This document shows, in pieces, positions 16,585 to 25,161 of a stretch of DNA of 64,000 bases. Every line of letters begins with the position of its first letter. The stretch's first letter is position 1. The stretch spans positions 504,299 through 568,298 of the forward strand of contig JACRJM010000003.1 in assembly GCA_016219965.1 (NCBI GenBank), in the 5' to 3' direction. Made by a program: the position numbers and the translations under genes. The notes under the pieces were generated by a model. That model was given only the letters and a program-made list of their open reading frames with translations, had not been told where the DNA came from and searched no databases. The DNA is from Candidatus Schekmanbacteria bacterium. Its GTDB lineage: Bacteria; Schekmanbacteria; GWA2-38-11; J061.

Positions 16585-17352
16585 ATGAGCAAAGAGATTT
16601 TTGATCTTGAAGGTAAGGTTGCAATAGTAACAGGCGCAGGGAAGGGTATCGGCAGGGCGCTGTCAATAGGCCTGGCAGAGTTTGGCTGCGATCTTGTCCT
16701 TGTTGCGCGCACTCTCTCTGACCTTGAGAGCGTTGCGGCAGAGATTGAAAAGAAAGGTAAGAGGGCACTTGCCTGTCCCACTGATGTCACAAATGAAGAC
16801 CAGGTAAATGACATGGTAAAAAAAGCCGTGGAAAAATTCGGCAAGATAGACATCCTCGTAAATAACTCAGGTATAAGCGGAGACAAGCCGGTTCTCAAGA
16901 TGGAAGCAAGCTACTGGGACTGGATAATGTCTGTGAACCTTCGCGGCCCGTTTTTGTGCGCAAAGGCGGCAGGTGCACAGATGGCAAAACAGAAAAGCGG
17001 TAAGGTCGTAAATGTTTCTTCGATAACTTTCCAGATGGCAATACCCAACATGACATCATACAGCGCCTCAAAAGCAGGACTCGTTCAGTTTACCAAAGTG
17101 CTCGCCCTTGAATGGGTAAAATATAATATACAGGTAAACGCTGTGTGTCCCGGCTATTTCAGGACACCCATGAATGAAGCGTTCTTTTCAAGCGAGGCAG
17201 GGAAAAAAGTCATTGAGCAGACGCTTCCTATGAAAAGACTTGGCGAGCCTGAAGAGATTCTTGGCGCTGTCGTGTTCTTTGCATCAAAGGCTTCTGATTT
17301 TACGACAGGGGCAGTCCTTGTCGTTGACGGCGGTCAGATCTTAGGTAAATAG
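16585..17352 (+). CDS. Short-chain dehydrogenase/reductase (FabG-like)
   Basis: A 255-residue classical SDR that interconverts a hydroxyl and a keto group with NAD(P)H. Visible are the cofactor motif TGAGKGIG near residue 17, NNSG near 95, the catalytic Ser in VVNVSSITFQ, the YSASK Tyr-Lys pair, and the PGYFRTPM loop. ARTL after the second strand suggests NADPH preference. It lies between two palindromic repeats inside the E2-AOR operon, after the acyltransferase and before an acyl-CoA ligase. A beta-oxidation-like step on an acyl-CoA is a reasonable guess, but no substrate signature is readable. Confidence 0.92.
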   Translation: MSKEIFDLEGKVAIVTGAGKGIGRALSIGLAEFGCDLVLVARTLSDLESVAAEIEKKGKRALACPTDVTNEDQVNDMVKKAVEKFGKIDILVNNSGISGDKPVLKMEASYWDWIMSVNLRGPFLCAKAAGAQMAKQKSGKVVNVSSITFQMAIPNMTSYSASKAGLVQFTKVLALEWVKYNIQVNAVCPGYFRTPMNEAFFSSEAGKKVIEQTLPMKRLGEPEEILGAVVFFASKASDFTTGAVLVVDGGQILGK

Positions 17353-17384
17353 TTTTTTTGATGAGGTTATTGAAAAAAGTTTTT

Positions 17385-17428
17385 ACCACAGAGTTCACAG
17401 AGAAAAAATACTCTGAGTCCTCTGTGGT
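17385..17428. repeat. ACCACAGAG/CTCTGTGGT palindromic repeat, copy 2
   Basis: ACCACAGAG at 17385-17393 and CTCTGTGGT at 17420-17428 form a 9-bp perfect inverted repeat in the SDR-ligase gap, related to the copy at 16508. Confidence 0.7.
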
Positions 17429-17486
17429 TGAAATCATTTTGTAAAATGTTCTAATTGTAAAAAATAACAAATAGCGGAGGCAGGAG

Positions 17487-19073
17487 ATGAGCATCATTAT
17501 CGGGAGAAATAAGAACCTCAGAAGGCTTCTCGAATTTCAGGCAGAGGTGCGTCCAAACCAGATTTTCATCATATTCATAGATAAAGATGAAAATGTAGAA
17601 ACCTTGACTTACAGGGAATTCAACCTAAAGGTAAACCAGTTTGCCAATTATCTTCTGGGCATCGGGATAAAGAAGGGGGATTTCGTTACATGCAACCTTC
17701 CTAATTCCACGGGTTTCTGCCTTACATGGTTTGCCACATCCAAGATAGGCGCCATAATGATCCCGACCAATACAATGTCGCGCGCTGATGAGATGCAGTA
17801 TATGCTCGAACATTCCGGTTCAACTACGCTGGTCACAGACCCTGAATTTATGGAGATGATTAACAGCATAAAGCCGCAATGTCCAAAGCTTAGGAATATC
17901 ATCCTTTACCGCGCAGAAGAAGCGGCACCGGGAACAGTCCTTTTAAACGATATACTGAAGGACCAGCCTGCGGAGCTGAAAAAAATAGTTGATGTCGGTC
18001 CCATGGATGTTTCCAACATGCTCTATACATCAGGGACAACAGCAAGACCGAAGGGAGTTCTTTTAACTCACGGCAACTCACTCTGGATAGGGGAGAGCAT
18101 GGCATGCGAGCAGAAGCTTACGCACGAAGACAGGCACATCTGCGTGCTTCCTCTCTTTCATGTCAATGCCCAGTACATCTCGTTTATGCCGACCATAACA
18201 GCCGGGGCAAGCATAATAGTATGCGAACGTTTCAGCGCATCAAGGTATTACAGGCATGTCCGCGAATACGGGGCCACAATCACAAGCTTAGTCGCTACCA
18301 ACGTAAGGCAGCTCTTAGCCCAGCCGCGCCATCCCCACGATGCAGAAAACAAAATGAGAAGGATATGTTTTGCCATTGCCATCACAGATGAACAGTGGGA
18401 TGAGTTTGAGGCAAGATTTAACTGCACGCTTCATGACCTTTACGGGCTCACTGAAACGCTCGCTCCCTGCACGTTCACTGCAATGCATGCAAAGAGGAAA
18501 AGAGGCTCTGTCGGGCTTCCTGCCTTTGGCATTGAGATAAAGATAGTTGATGATGAAAGAAAAGAAATTCCCATCGGCGAGGTTGGCGAGATTGCGGTTT
18601 GCGGAACCCCGGGGATTCAGCTCATGAAGGGCTATTATAAGAACCCGGAAGCCACGGCCGCAGTTCTGGATGAGAACAACTGGTTTTATACCGGCGATTT
18701 TGGGAAGATGGACGACGAAGGGTATGTCTATTTCGTTGACAGGAAGAAAGATGTAATAAAACGGGCAGGCGAGAACATTGCCGCATGCGAGGTCGAAAGG
18801 GTGCTGAACGAACACCCTGCAATATCTGAAACAGCCGTTATTGGTGTCCCTGATGAAATGAGGGATGAAGCGGTAAAGGCATTTATAATTTTAAAAGAAG
18901 GGCACAACCCTACTGAAGAGGAGCTCAAGGCGTACTGCGGAGAAAAACTTGCGAAATTCAAGATACCGCAGTACATAGAAGTTGTTGCTTCCTTCCCAAA
19001 GACTTCTATTGGGAAGATCCAGAAAAATATTCTTAAAAAAGCAGAGCTTGAAAAGTTAAACAGAAAGGGTTAA
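17487..19073 (+). CDS. AMP-forming acyl-CoA ligase (CaiC-like)
   Basis: A 528-residue member of the ANL superfamily that activates a carboxylic acid to its CoA thioester with ATP. Visible are the P-loop-like LYTSGTTARPKGVLLTHGN near 180, YGLTETL near 315, the hinge YTGDFGKMDDEGYVYFVDRKKDVIKRAGENI near 405, and the catalytic Lys in FPKTSIGKIQKNIL near the C-terminus. Overall sequence style resembles crotonobetaine/carnitine-CoA ligases. GGAGGCAGGAG precedes ATG. It sits between the SDR and the ferredoxin/HdrA genes of the same operon, so it is the likely entry step that supplies an acyl-CoA. The acid cannot be identified from sequence. Confidence 0.92.
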   Translation: MSIIIGRNKNLRRLLEFQAEVRPNQIFIIFIDKDENVETLTYREFNLKVNQFANYLLGIGIKKGDFVTCNLPNSTGFCLTWFATSKIGAIMIPTNTMSRADEMQYMLEHSGSTTLVTDPEFMEMINSIKPQCPKLRNIILYRAEEAAPGTVLLNDILKDQPAELKKIVDVGPMDVSNMLYTSGTTARPKGVLLTHGNSLWIGESMACEQKLTHEDRHICVLPLFHVNAQYISFMPTITAGASIIVCERFSASRYYRHVREYGATITSLVATNVRQLLAQPRHPHDAENKMRRICFAIAITDEQWDEFEARFNCTLHDLYGLTETLAPCTFTAMHAKRKRGSVGLPAFGIEIKIVDDERKEIPIGEVGEIAVCGTPGIQLMKGYYKNPEATAAVLDENNWFYTGDFGKMDDEGYVYFVDRKKDVIKRAGENIAACEVERVLNEHPAISETAVIGVPDEMRDEAVKAFIILKEGHNPTEEELKAYCGEKLAKFKIPQYIEVVASFPKTSIGKIQKNILKKAELEKLNRKG

Positions 19074-19085
19074 TTAGTCATCCGT

Positions 19086-19709
19086 ATGGATTATAAATTT
19101 GACCTTCGCGTCCACCGCGTAGAAAAGAAAAATCTTGGCAACAGGGAAGAGCTTGCAAGACTGCTCTCTTCATTGAAGTCAAAAAAAGGAGACTCAACCT
19201 GGCCGGAGAAGTTTATAAAGGCAGGGGAAAATCTTTATTTTGGCGGTAAAGTTGAGATTGACACTGACAAGTGTATCGCCTGCGGAGCTTGCGCCGAGAT
19301 ATGTCCCACAGGAGCCATTGAGGTTGTTGACAGGGATGGGAAGCGTTTCATCTCTCACAACCTTCAAATCTGCGTTGGCTGCCGCAAATGTGAGGGAAGC
19401 TGCGATGACAAGGCGATAAAAGCTGTTCCCGGATTAGAGCTTAAAGCTTTTTTTGAAGGAAGGTCCGAACCCAAAAAAGAAGCAGACCTCATAGCATGCA
19501 AGCAGTGCGGAAGACCAGTAGGTCCTGCCCAGGCAATAGAGAAAATAAAGAAAACCCTTGAAAAAGAATCACACCTCCACAGCGAGCTTGACTTTTGCCA
19601 GAAGTGCCGCAAATGGCGTGCCGCGTACGAGGCTGTGCCGCGTCTTTCCATGCTTCTTGGCAGGACGCATTCTGATATAACCGGAAATGAAAGCAGTGAC
19701 CCGAAATGA
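19086..19709 (+). CDS. HycF/HyfH-like ferredoxin with two [4Fe-4S] motifs and a C-terminal Cys4 site
   Basis: A 207-residue electron carrier. After a 55-residue leader it has two cluster motifs, CIACGACAEICPTGA and CVGCRKCEGSCDDKA; the second has SC instead of CP at the end. The C-terminal part has CKQCGRP and CQKCRKW, a probable zinc ribbon like that in hydrogenase-linked ferredoxins of the HycF/HyfH type. The stop overlaps the next start (ATGA), so it is translationally coupled to the HdrA-MvhD protein and probably passes electrons to it. Confidence 0.82.
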   Translation: MDYKFDLRVHRVEKKNLGNREELARLLSSLKSKKGDSTWPEKFIKAGENLYFGGKVEIDTDKCIACGACAEICPTGAIEVVDRDGKRFISHNLQICVGCRKCEGSCDDKAIKAVPGLELKAFFEGRSEPKKEADLIACKQCGRPVGPAQAIEKIKKTLEKESHLHSELDFCQKCRKWRAAYEAVPRLSMLLGRTHSDITGNESSDPK

Positions 19710-22129
19710 AATCAGTAAAAAGACAAGAGAAACAGGAAACGGAAAATAAAGCCGGAGCAGCTCTGCCTCAGAATGCTGTTTTTCTGTGCAGTTGCGCCGG
19801 AGAAATAGATAAAGTCATAAACCCGGAACGGGTTCTTAAAGCGCTCGAATCTTCCGGCAAATTCGCGAATATATACCGCCATGATTCCCTTTGCCAGCCC
19901 AACGGGATCCGCGCCATAGCAGACAGTGTAAAAGATAGTGGCACGGAAAAATTCCTCATTGCCGCATGTTCACCGCAGAGCATCGGAAAAATATTCAAAG
20001 AAGGGCTTGAGCGCGCAGGCATAGATACAAGCCGTTATTCCATAGTTAACATAAGGGAAGGCTGTGCCTGGCCTCATGCGAATGAGCCTGAGCTTGCAAC
20101 TGAAAAATCGATTTCAATGATAAAGACAGCATGGATGGGGCTTAAATCATCCGTAGAAAAAGACACCGAAGTAAGAGGGATAAATGAGAGCGCCATTGTA
20201 ATAGGCGGCGGTCCTGCCGGAATATCAGCAGCCTTTGAACTTGCAGAGTCGGGAATAAAGACTACGATAATCGAGAAAAAGCATGTACTTGGCGGATTTG
20301 CAAACAAGCTCGGCATTGTGGCGCCTACGAATGACTGTGCCCTTTGTACCGCATTTCTGGATACCGGCAACCTCGAGGTTTGTAGAAAATGTATTTACAG
20401 GAGCCGCATAGATTCACAGTCTAATCTGAAAATAGTCACAAAGGGAAAAGTCACAGGGATAAGCGGAGAGCCGGGGAATTTCACCGTAAAAGTTGCAAAA
20501 GAGCCGCGTTATGTTGATGTGGATAAATGTATTCTCTGCGGAAAGTGCGAAGATGTCTGCCCTGTGACAGGAATAAAAAGCAAACCCTATTCAACGGTCA
20601 CAAGGAAAGCTGCATTTCTTCCTTATCCGCAGGCAATCCCCAGAGCCTATGTGATAGACCGCGAAGCCTGCAAAGAAGGATGTACTGAATGTGAAAAAAT
20701 ATGTCCCACCAGGGCGATAGACCTTAATGAACAAAAAACAGAGCAAACCCTGAACGCAGGGGCTGTTGTCATTGCAACGGGAATAAAAGAATATAAGCCA
20801 AATGAGATAACGGAACTCGGCTACGGCAGGTACCCTAATGTCATAACACAGCATCAGCTCGGCAATATGTTAAATCCCGAAGGACACACGGCTGGTGAGG
20901 TAATAAGACCCTCGGACGGCAGGAAGCCAAAAAACATCGTCATGATGCAGTGCGTCGGTTCAAGGGATAAATATCATCCCTATTGTTCAGAAGTGTGCTG
21001 TCTATTTGCCACAAAACATGCGATCCTTTTGAGGGAGCGGGCAGGCGCTGAAGTCACCATTTGTTATATAGATATCAGGACACCCGGATTTTTTGAGAAA
21101 TATTATGTCGAGGCGCGTGACAAATGGGTAAACTTCATAAAGGGAAGGCCTTCCAGCATTGAAGAAGACCCGGATACGAAAAATCTTTATGTCACGGTTG
21201 AAGACATGGCCATTAATTCTGATGTTGTGCTGAATGCAGACCTCATGGTGCTTTCAAGCGCACTTATACCTTCTGAAGATACCGAAGAGCTGTCAAAAGT
21301 TTCAGGGATAGAGCTTAATGAATACGGGTTCATAAAAGAGTATTACGGAAAGAACAGGGCTAACGAGACATCCTTAAAAGGAATATATGTTGCCGGTTCT
21401 GCAACAGGTCCAAAGAATATTCCTCTTTCAGTATCACAGGGAAGCGCTGCCGCGGCAAAGGCAATATCCCAGATAAAGAGGTTAAAGGCTAAGAAAGAGA
21501 TCCTTTGTGCTTCCATAGACGAAGAGCTTTGCATCAAATGCGGGATATGCGTGAAGATCTGTCCGGTAAAAGCAATCGAAACCGAGGAATCTCTGACCGC
21601 TCTTGATATACTCGAGACCCCCGAAGTAAACAGGATAAAATGCCTTAACTGCGGGCAATGCTCTGCATATTGTCCGACAGGCGCGATCTGGGCGGGAAAT
21701 TACAGCGGCGAAAATTTCTTCCCGCAGATCGAAGAGATACTTGCCGGCAATACGATAAAACCAAAGATTCTCACTTTCCTCTGCCTTGAATGTGCCTATG
21801 CTGCTGTTGACCTTGCAGGGTTGAAAAAAATATCTTATCCAGCTAATATCATTCCTCTCGGAGTGCCCTGTGCAGGGAAGGTTTCACTTGTTGATATACT
21901 TAAAGCCTTTGAGTGCGGGGCAGAAGGGGTGTTGCTTGGAGGGTGCGTTACATGCCATTTTAAAAACGGCAAGGATTTCATGGTCTCTCAGGCGGTTTTT
22001 GGAAAAGAACTTTTAGCGAGCATAGGAATAGAGCCTGAGCGGTTGGATTACTTTACGGCTGCAATCTCCGACCATGCAAAATTTCTTGACATAGCAAGAG
22101 GAATGACTCAAAAGTTGAAAAAATTATGA
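19706..22129 (+). CDS. HdrA-MvhD fusion flavoprotein
   Basis: An 807-residue fusion of the flavin electron-bifurcating subunit HdrA with MvhD. In order: HdrA N-terminal domain (VFLCSCAGEIDKVI, about 25-150); FAD Rossmann motif VIGGGPAGISA near 170; the HdrA signature APTNDCALC near 210, here followed by CRKC; a ferredoxin pair (CILCGKCEDVCPVTG and CKEGCTECEKICPTRA); the second FAD half with QCVGSRDKYHPYCSEVCC; a C-terminal ferredoxin pair (CIKCGICVKICPVKA, CLNCGQCSAYCPTGA); then MvhD from about 690 (FLCLECAYAAVDLAG, VPCAGKVSLVDIL, GCVTCHFKNG). In methanogens HdrA-MvhD links hydrogenase or formate dehydrogenase to HdrBC. Here it directly precedes a ferredoxin and AOR, so it is the probable electron gate of that enzyme. 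Confidence 0.88.
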   Translation: MKSVKRQEKQETENKAGAALPQNAVFLCSCAGEIDKVINPERVLKALESSGKFANIYRHDSLCQPNGIRAIADSVKDSGTEKFLIAACSPQSIGKIFKEGLERAGIDTSRYSIVNIREGCAWPHANEPELATEKSISMIKTAWMGLKSSVEKDTEVRGINESAIVIGGGPAGISAAFELAESGIKTTIIEKKHVLGGFANKLGIVAPTNDCALCTAFLDTGNLEVCRKCIYRSRIDSQSNLKIVTKGKVTGISGEPGNFTVKVAKEPRYVDVDKCILCGKCEDVCPVTGIKSKPYSTVTRKAAFLPYPQAIPRAYVIDREACKEGCTECEKICPTRAIDLNEQKTEQTLNAGAVVIATGIKEYKPNEITELGYGRYPNVITQHQLGNMLNPEGHTAGEVIRPSDGRKPKNIVMMQCVGSRDKYHPYCSEVCCLFATKHAILLRERAGAEVTICYIDIRTPGFFEKYYVEARDKWVNFIKGRPSSIEEDPDTKNLYVTVEDMAINSDVVLNADLMVLSSALIPSEDTEELSKVSGIELNEYGFIKEYYGKNRANETSLKGIYVAGSATGPKNIPLSVSQGSAAAAKAISQIKRLKAKKEILCASIDEELCIKCGICVKICPVKAIETEESLTALDILETPEVNRIKCLNCGQCSAYCPTGAIWAGNYSGENFFPQIEEILAGNTIKPKILTFLCLECAYAAVDLAGLKKISYPANIIPLGVPCAGKVSLVDILKAFECGAEGVLLGGCVTCHFKNGKDFMVSQAVFGKELLASIGIEPERLDYFTAAISDHAKFLDIARGMTQKLKKL

Positions 22130-22282
22130 CACAATGTTCCATGTTTATTTTAAGGTTTATTTTAAAGCTCGAAATATGGAAGGGGGTGGGAGTAATTTAA
22201 GAAGTTTTGACAATGCAATTTAAGACTAAAATACGTGGACAGTTTTTAGTATCAGGATAGTTAAAATCGAAGGGGGAGACAT

Positions 22283-22768
22283 ATGGAACATCAACGTTTT
22301 ATAATGATTAACCCGGATAAGTGTACCGGTTGCAGGACCTGCGAAATGGCATGTTCTCTTTACAATGAGAAAGAGTGCAGCCCCTCGCTTTCGAGGATTC
22401 GCGTGGTTAGAAACGAAGCAATCGGCGACAGTTTCCCGGTAGGTTGTGCCCTTTGCTCAAAGCCGGTCTGTGTTGAAGTTTGCCCTACAGGCGCAAACTC
22501 AATAGACCCGGTAATGGGCACCGGTATCATCAACGAAGAGATATGCGTAGGATGCAAGGCATGCGTAAGAGCCTGCCCGTTTGGAGCTGCCGGTATAAGC
22601 TATAGGACCGGCAAGGCTTTCAAGTGCAATCTCTGTAACGGCGACCCGCAGTGCGTAAAACACTGTCCGTCAAACTGCCTTGAATATGCACCTGTTGAGC
22701 TTACAGTAAGGCACCGCCGCAGGGCGCTTGCTGATGATGTAATCTCTAAGTTGAAAGGGGAGGGCTGA
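22283..22768 (+). CDS. Four-cluster ferredoxin, small subunit of the AOR-type enzyme (AorA/BamC-like)
   Basis: This 161-residue polyferredoxin of the HycB/CooF/AorA class has four [4Fe-4S] motifs: CTGCRTCEMACS, CALCSKPVCVEVCPTGA, CVGCKACVRACPFGA and CNLCNGDPQCVKHCPSNC. It has a strong ribosome site (GGGGGAGACAT-ATG) and lies three bases before the AOR gene. Small proteins of this kind are the electron-transfer partners of W-containing AOR in Aromatoleum (AorA) and of BamB in class II benzoyl-CoA reductase (BamC). It would wire the tungsten subunit to the HdrA-MvhD protein. Confidence 0.87.
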   Translation: MEHQRFIMINPDKCTGCRTCEMACSLYNEKECSPSLSRIRVVRNEAIGDSFPVGCALCSKPVCVEVCPTGANSIDPVMGTGIINEEICVGCKACVRACPFGAAGISYRTGKAFKCNLCNGDPQCVKHCPSNCLEYAPVELTVRHRRRALADDVISKLKGEG

Positions 22769-22771
22769 TAC

Positions 22772-24748
22772 ATGTCAATAAATGGATGGAGAGGTAAAAG
22801 GATTCGTTTCAACCTTACAAAAGGGACCTGGGATGTAGAAGAGACTCCTTATGAATACAGGAGAAAATGGCTGGGCGGCAGGGGATATAACTCTGAAGTG
22901 CTTTACAATAATGTCCCTGTTGATGTTGACCCGCTTTCACCTGAAAACGTAGTATGTCTTGGCGTTGGTCCGCTTTCAGGAACATTCGGACCTTCAACAG
23001 GCCGAGTGACAGTAACCGCAAAGTCACCTTTGACCGGCGGGTTTGGTGATTCCAATATGGGCGGTCACTGGGGCGCAGAGTTAAAATATGCAGGCTACGA
23101 GCAGATAATATTGACCGGCAAGGCTCCAAAGCCGTCATACATCTGGATAGACGATGACAAGATAGAAATAAGGGATGGCTCTCACATCTGGGGGAAATTC
23201 CCTCGTGATGCTGATGCCATAATTAAAGAAGAGCTTGGCGACAAAGATATCCATATCGTTACAATAGGACCAGCCGGAGAAAATCTTGTACGTTTTGCAT
23301 GCACCTTCAATGACTGTTACAGGGCGGCAGGAAGAACAGGACACGGCGCGGTAATAGGCTCAAAGAACATAAAGGCAATCGCTGTGCGCGGAACAAGCGG
23401 AGTAAAGATTGCAAAGCCTGAAGAATATTACAAGATATGCAGTGACTGGCGCGAGACAATGCGTACAGATCCGATGGCACAGGGGTTGTTCAACTTCGGC
23501 AGTCTCATCCTCATCATGCCCTGCAACTATGAGATGGGCTGGTTCCCGTGGAAGAACCTTAAATACGGATATCATCCGGATGCAAGGAACATATCCGGAG
23601 AGGTATGGGCAAAGAAACACTTAAGGCACAAGGAAGGTTGTTTCTCCTGCGCAATCTGCTGCGGAATAGTTTCCGAAGTAAGAGAAGGAAAATATGCCGG
23701 CGACTACACAGGCGGACCGGAATACGAGGCAGCGGTTCCGACAGGACCGAGGGTCGGTATCATTGATTCTGAAACAACATTGCACAATGCCATGCTTACA
23801 AACAACTACGGCATGGATGCAATCGAAGCCGGAGCTTCAATAAGCTGGGCTATGGAATGCTGGGAACACGGGTTGCTCACATCAAAAGACACCGGCGGCA
23901 TAGATCTTACATGGGGTAATCAGGAAGCCGTTGAACAGCTCCTCCATGACATGACATACAGGAAAGGCTTCGGCGACATACTTGCCGACGGTCCATGGAG
24001 AGCTTCAATGAAGCTGGGTCTTGGCGAGGAATACCTCACCGTGACAAGAGGAATGAGTCTTCCCGGCGATGACCCAAGGGGACTTGGTTTCGGTTACGGA
24101 TTGAGCTTTGCAGTTGGAACAAGGGGCGGCTGCGACCACCTTCGTTCACTCTGCTGCCTTGAGCTCTCAGGCTACCTCTATCCGGGACTCAACATGAAGA
24201 TAGTAGGGACAGAGGAATGTTCGAAGCCTCTTACCACAATAGGCAAACCCAAGATGGTTTACTGGGAAGAAAACCAGAAGGCCTTTGTTGACTGCCTGCA
24301 GGTATGCTGCTTCAACACCCACTGGTCATATGGGTGCAGAAATGAGCACCTTATCCCAATGATAAATGCAGTTACGGGTCTTGATTTTACAGAAGAAGAG
24401 CTGATGACCATAGGCGAAAGGATATACAACCTTGAGCGCGCATACTGGTCAAAGATGCTTAGCGGAAAACATGAGGACACTGTTCCGAAGCGCTTTACCC
24501 ATGAGCCGATGCCTGAAAACCCGGCAGCAAGCTCTGGCAAAGTTCTTCCTTTAGACGAGATGCTTCCGGAATATTACAGGCTGCGCCAGTATGAGCCTGA
24601 GACAGGATTCCCGGGAGACAAGAGGTTGAGAGAACTCGGCCTCGAGGATATCGCAGAAGAACTGAAACCTTACAGGAAGAAATACATAGATCTTCATGAA
24701 GGGAAAAAGGGAGCGAAACCTCAGCAGCAGCCAAAAAAAGGTAAATAA
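22772..24748 (+). CDS. Tungsten-type aldehyde:ferredoxin oxidoreductase large subunit (AorB/BamB-like)
   Basis: A 658-residue AOR-family enzyme binding a bis-pterin tungsten (or molybdenum) cofactor and one [4Fe-4S] cluster. The N-terminal AOR domain includes RGYNSEVLY, GPLSGTFGPSTGRVTVTAKSPLTG and FGDSNMGGHWGAELKYAGY. The cluster Cys motif GCFSCAICCG lies at about 290-297 with the fourth ligand probably C512 or C513 (QVCCFNTHW). Pterin-contact stretches GDDPRGLGFGYGLSFAVGTRGGCDH are near 430. Length is slightly above typical AOR and close to BamB. It may oxidise aldehydes, reduce acids, or reduce an aryl-CoA as BamB does; the sequence alone does not separate these. The C-terminus is Lys/Gln-rich. 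It lies three bases after its ferredoxin and upstream of a MoaD-like gene. Confidence 0.93.
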   Translation: MSINGWRGKRIRFNLTKGTWDVEETPYEYRRKWLGGRGYNSEVLYNNVPVDVDPLSPENVVCLGVGPLSGTFGPSTGRVTVTAKSPLTGGFGDSNMGGHWGAELKYAGYEQIILTGKAPKPSYIWIDDDKIEIRDGSHIWGKFPRDADAIIKEELGDKDIHIVTIGPAGENLVRFACTFNDCYRAAGRTGHGAVIGSKNIKAIAVRGTSGVKIAKPEEYYKICSDWRETMRTDPMAQGLFNFGSLILIMPCNYEMGWFPWKNLKYGYHPDARNISGEVWAKKHLRHKEGCFSCAICCGIVSEVREGKYAGDYTGGPEYEAAVPTGPRVGIIDSETTLHNAMLTNNYGMDAIEAGASISWAMECWEHGLLTSKDTGGIDLTWGNQEAVEQLLHDMTYRKGFGDILADGPWRASMKLGLGEEYLTVTRGMSLPGDDPRGLGFGYGLSFAVGTRGGCDHLRSLCCLELSGYLYPGLNMKIVGTEECSKPLTTIGKPKMVYWEENQKAFVDCLQVCCFNTHWSYGCRNEHLIPMINAVTGLDFTEEELMTIGERIYNLERAYWSKMLSGKHEDTVPKRFTHEPMPENPAASSGKVLPLDEMLPEYYRLRQYEPETGFPGDKRLRELGLEDIAEELKPYRKKYIDLHEGKKGAKPQQQPKKGK

Positions 24749-24763
24749 GATATTTACAAATTT

Positions 24764-24804
24764 CCCCTTTCCCCCCTTTGTCATTTATCAAAGGGGGGGT
24801 GGGG
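24764..24804. repeat. Pyrimidine/purine hairpin repeat, copy 1
   Basis: CCCCTTTCCCCCCTTT and AAAGGGGGGGTGGGG form a long stem between the AOR and MoaD-like genes. A related hairpin lies at 39024-39060. Probable dispersed intergenic element. Confidence 0.65.
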
Positions 24805-24828
24805 ATTTTTAATCAGCTCAAAGAACCA

Positions 24829-25161
24829 ATGATAAAAATCAAATGCCGTTATTATAATCTTACCCTTGATGTTACGAAGAAGATTGATGAGGAAATAGTG
24901 CTTCCTGACGGTTCAACTGTTAAACAGGCAGTTGATTTTCTCATTAAAAAATATGGCTACAAATTCCAGCAAAGGGCAATTCTCACAATGGATTCCATGC
25001 AGGGTACCGTACAAAGGGCCAATGTATATCTAAACAACCACCCTGCTGACTATGAGTACGATTATCCAGACAAACTTGAAACAAAACTAAAAAACGGCGA
25101 CACCATCTCATTCGGCTCCCTCATTGGCGGTGGACAGAAAAGGGGGACGCAACCCTTTTAA
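24829..25161 (+). CDS. MoaD/ThiS-like sulfur carrier with REP-derived C-terminal extension
   Basis: About 110 residues of the beta-grasp MoaD/ThiS fold (IKIKCRYYNLTLDVTKKI, LPDGSTVKQAVDFLIKKYG, LKNGDTISFGSLIGGG). MoaD-type proteins carry sulfur for molybdopterin and must end in Gly-Gly. Here the glycines (SLIGGG) are followed by QKRGTQPF, of which KRGTQPF is coded by the REP repeat at 25138-25159. The native C-terminus has probably been overwritten. The start ATG 24829 begins at the first beta strand; an upstream TTG inside the hairpin is less likely. AOR operons often encode a MoaD-like protein for the tungstopterin cofactor. The protein may need proteolytic trimming or may be inactive. Confidence 0.82.
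   Translation: MIKIKCRYYNLTLDVTKKIDEEIVLPDGSTVKQAVDFLIKKYGYKFQQRAILTMDSMQGTVQRANVYLNNHPADYEYDYPDKLETKLKNGDTISFGSLIGGGQKRGTQPF
25138..25159 (-). repeat. REP-b left copy
   Basis: It codes the last seven residues of the MoaD-like protein and provides part of its stop codon (25159-25161). The RAYT2 stop (25158-25160) overlaps on the other strand. Confidence 0.85.

Noticed and set aside
22207-22235. TTGACA upstream of the four-cluster ferredoxin as a sigma-70 promoter
   Set aside because: The nearest -10-like sequence (TAAAAT) is only 14 bases away, which is too short; the 153-bp gap may still hold a promoter but I cannot place it.
22772-24748. Calling the AOR subunit BamB and the operon a class II benzoyl-CoA reductase
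   Set aside because: Size and the BamC-like partner fit, but BamGHI-type Nuo subunits and ring-cleavage genes are absent, and BamB-specific active-site residues cannot be verified without an alignment.
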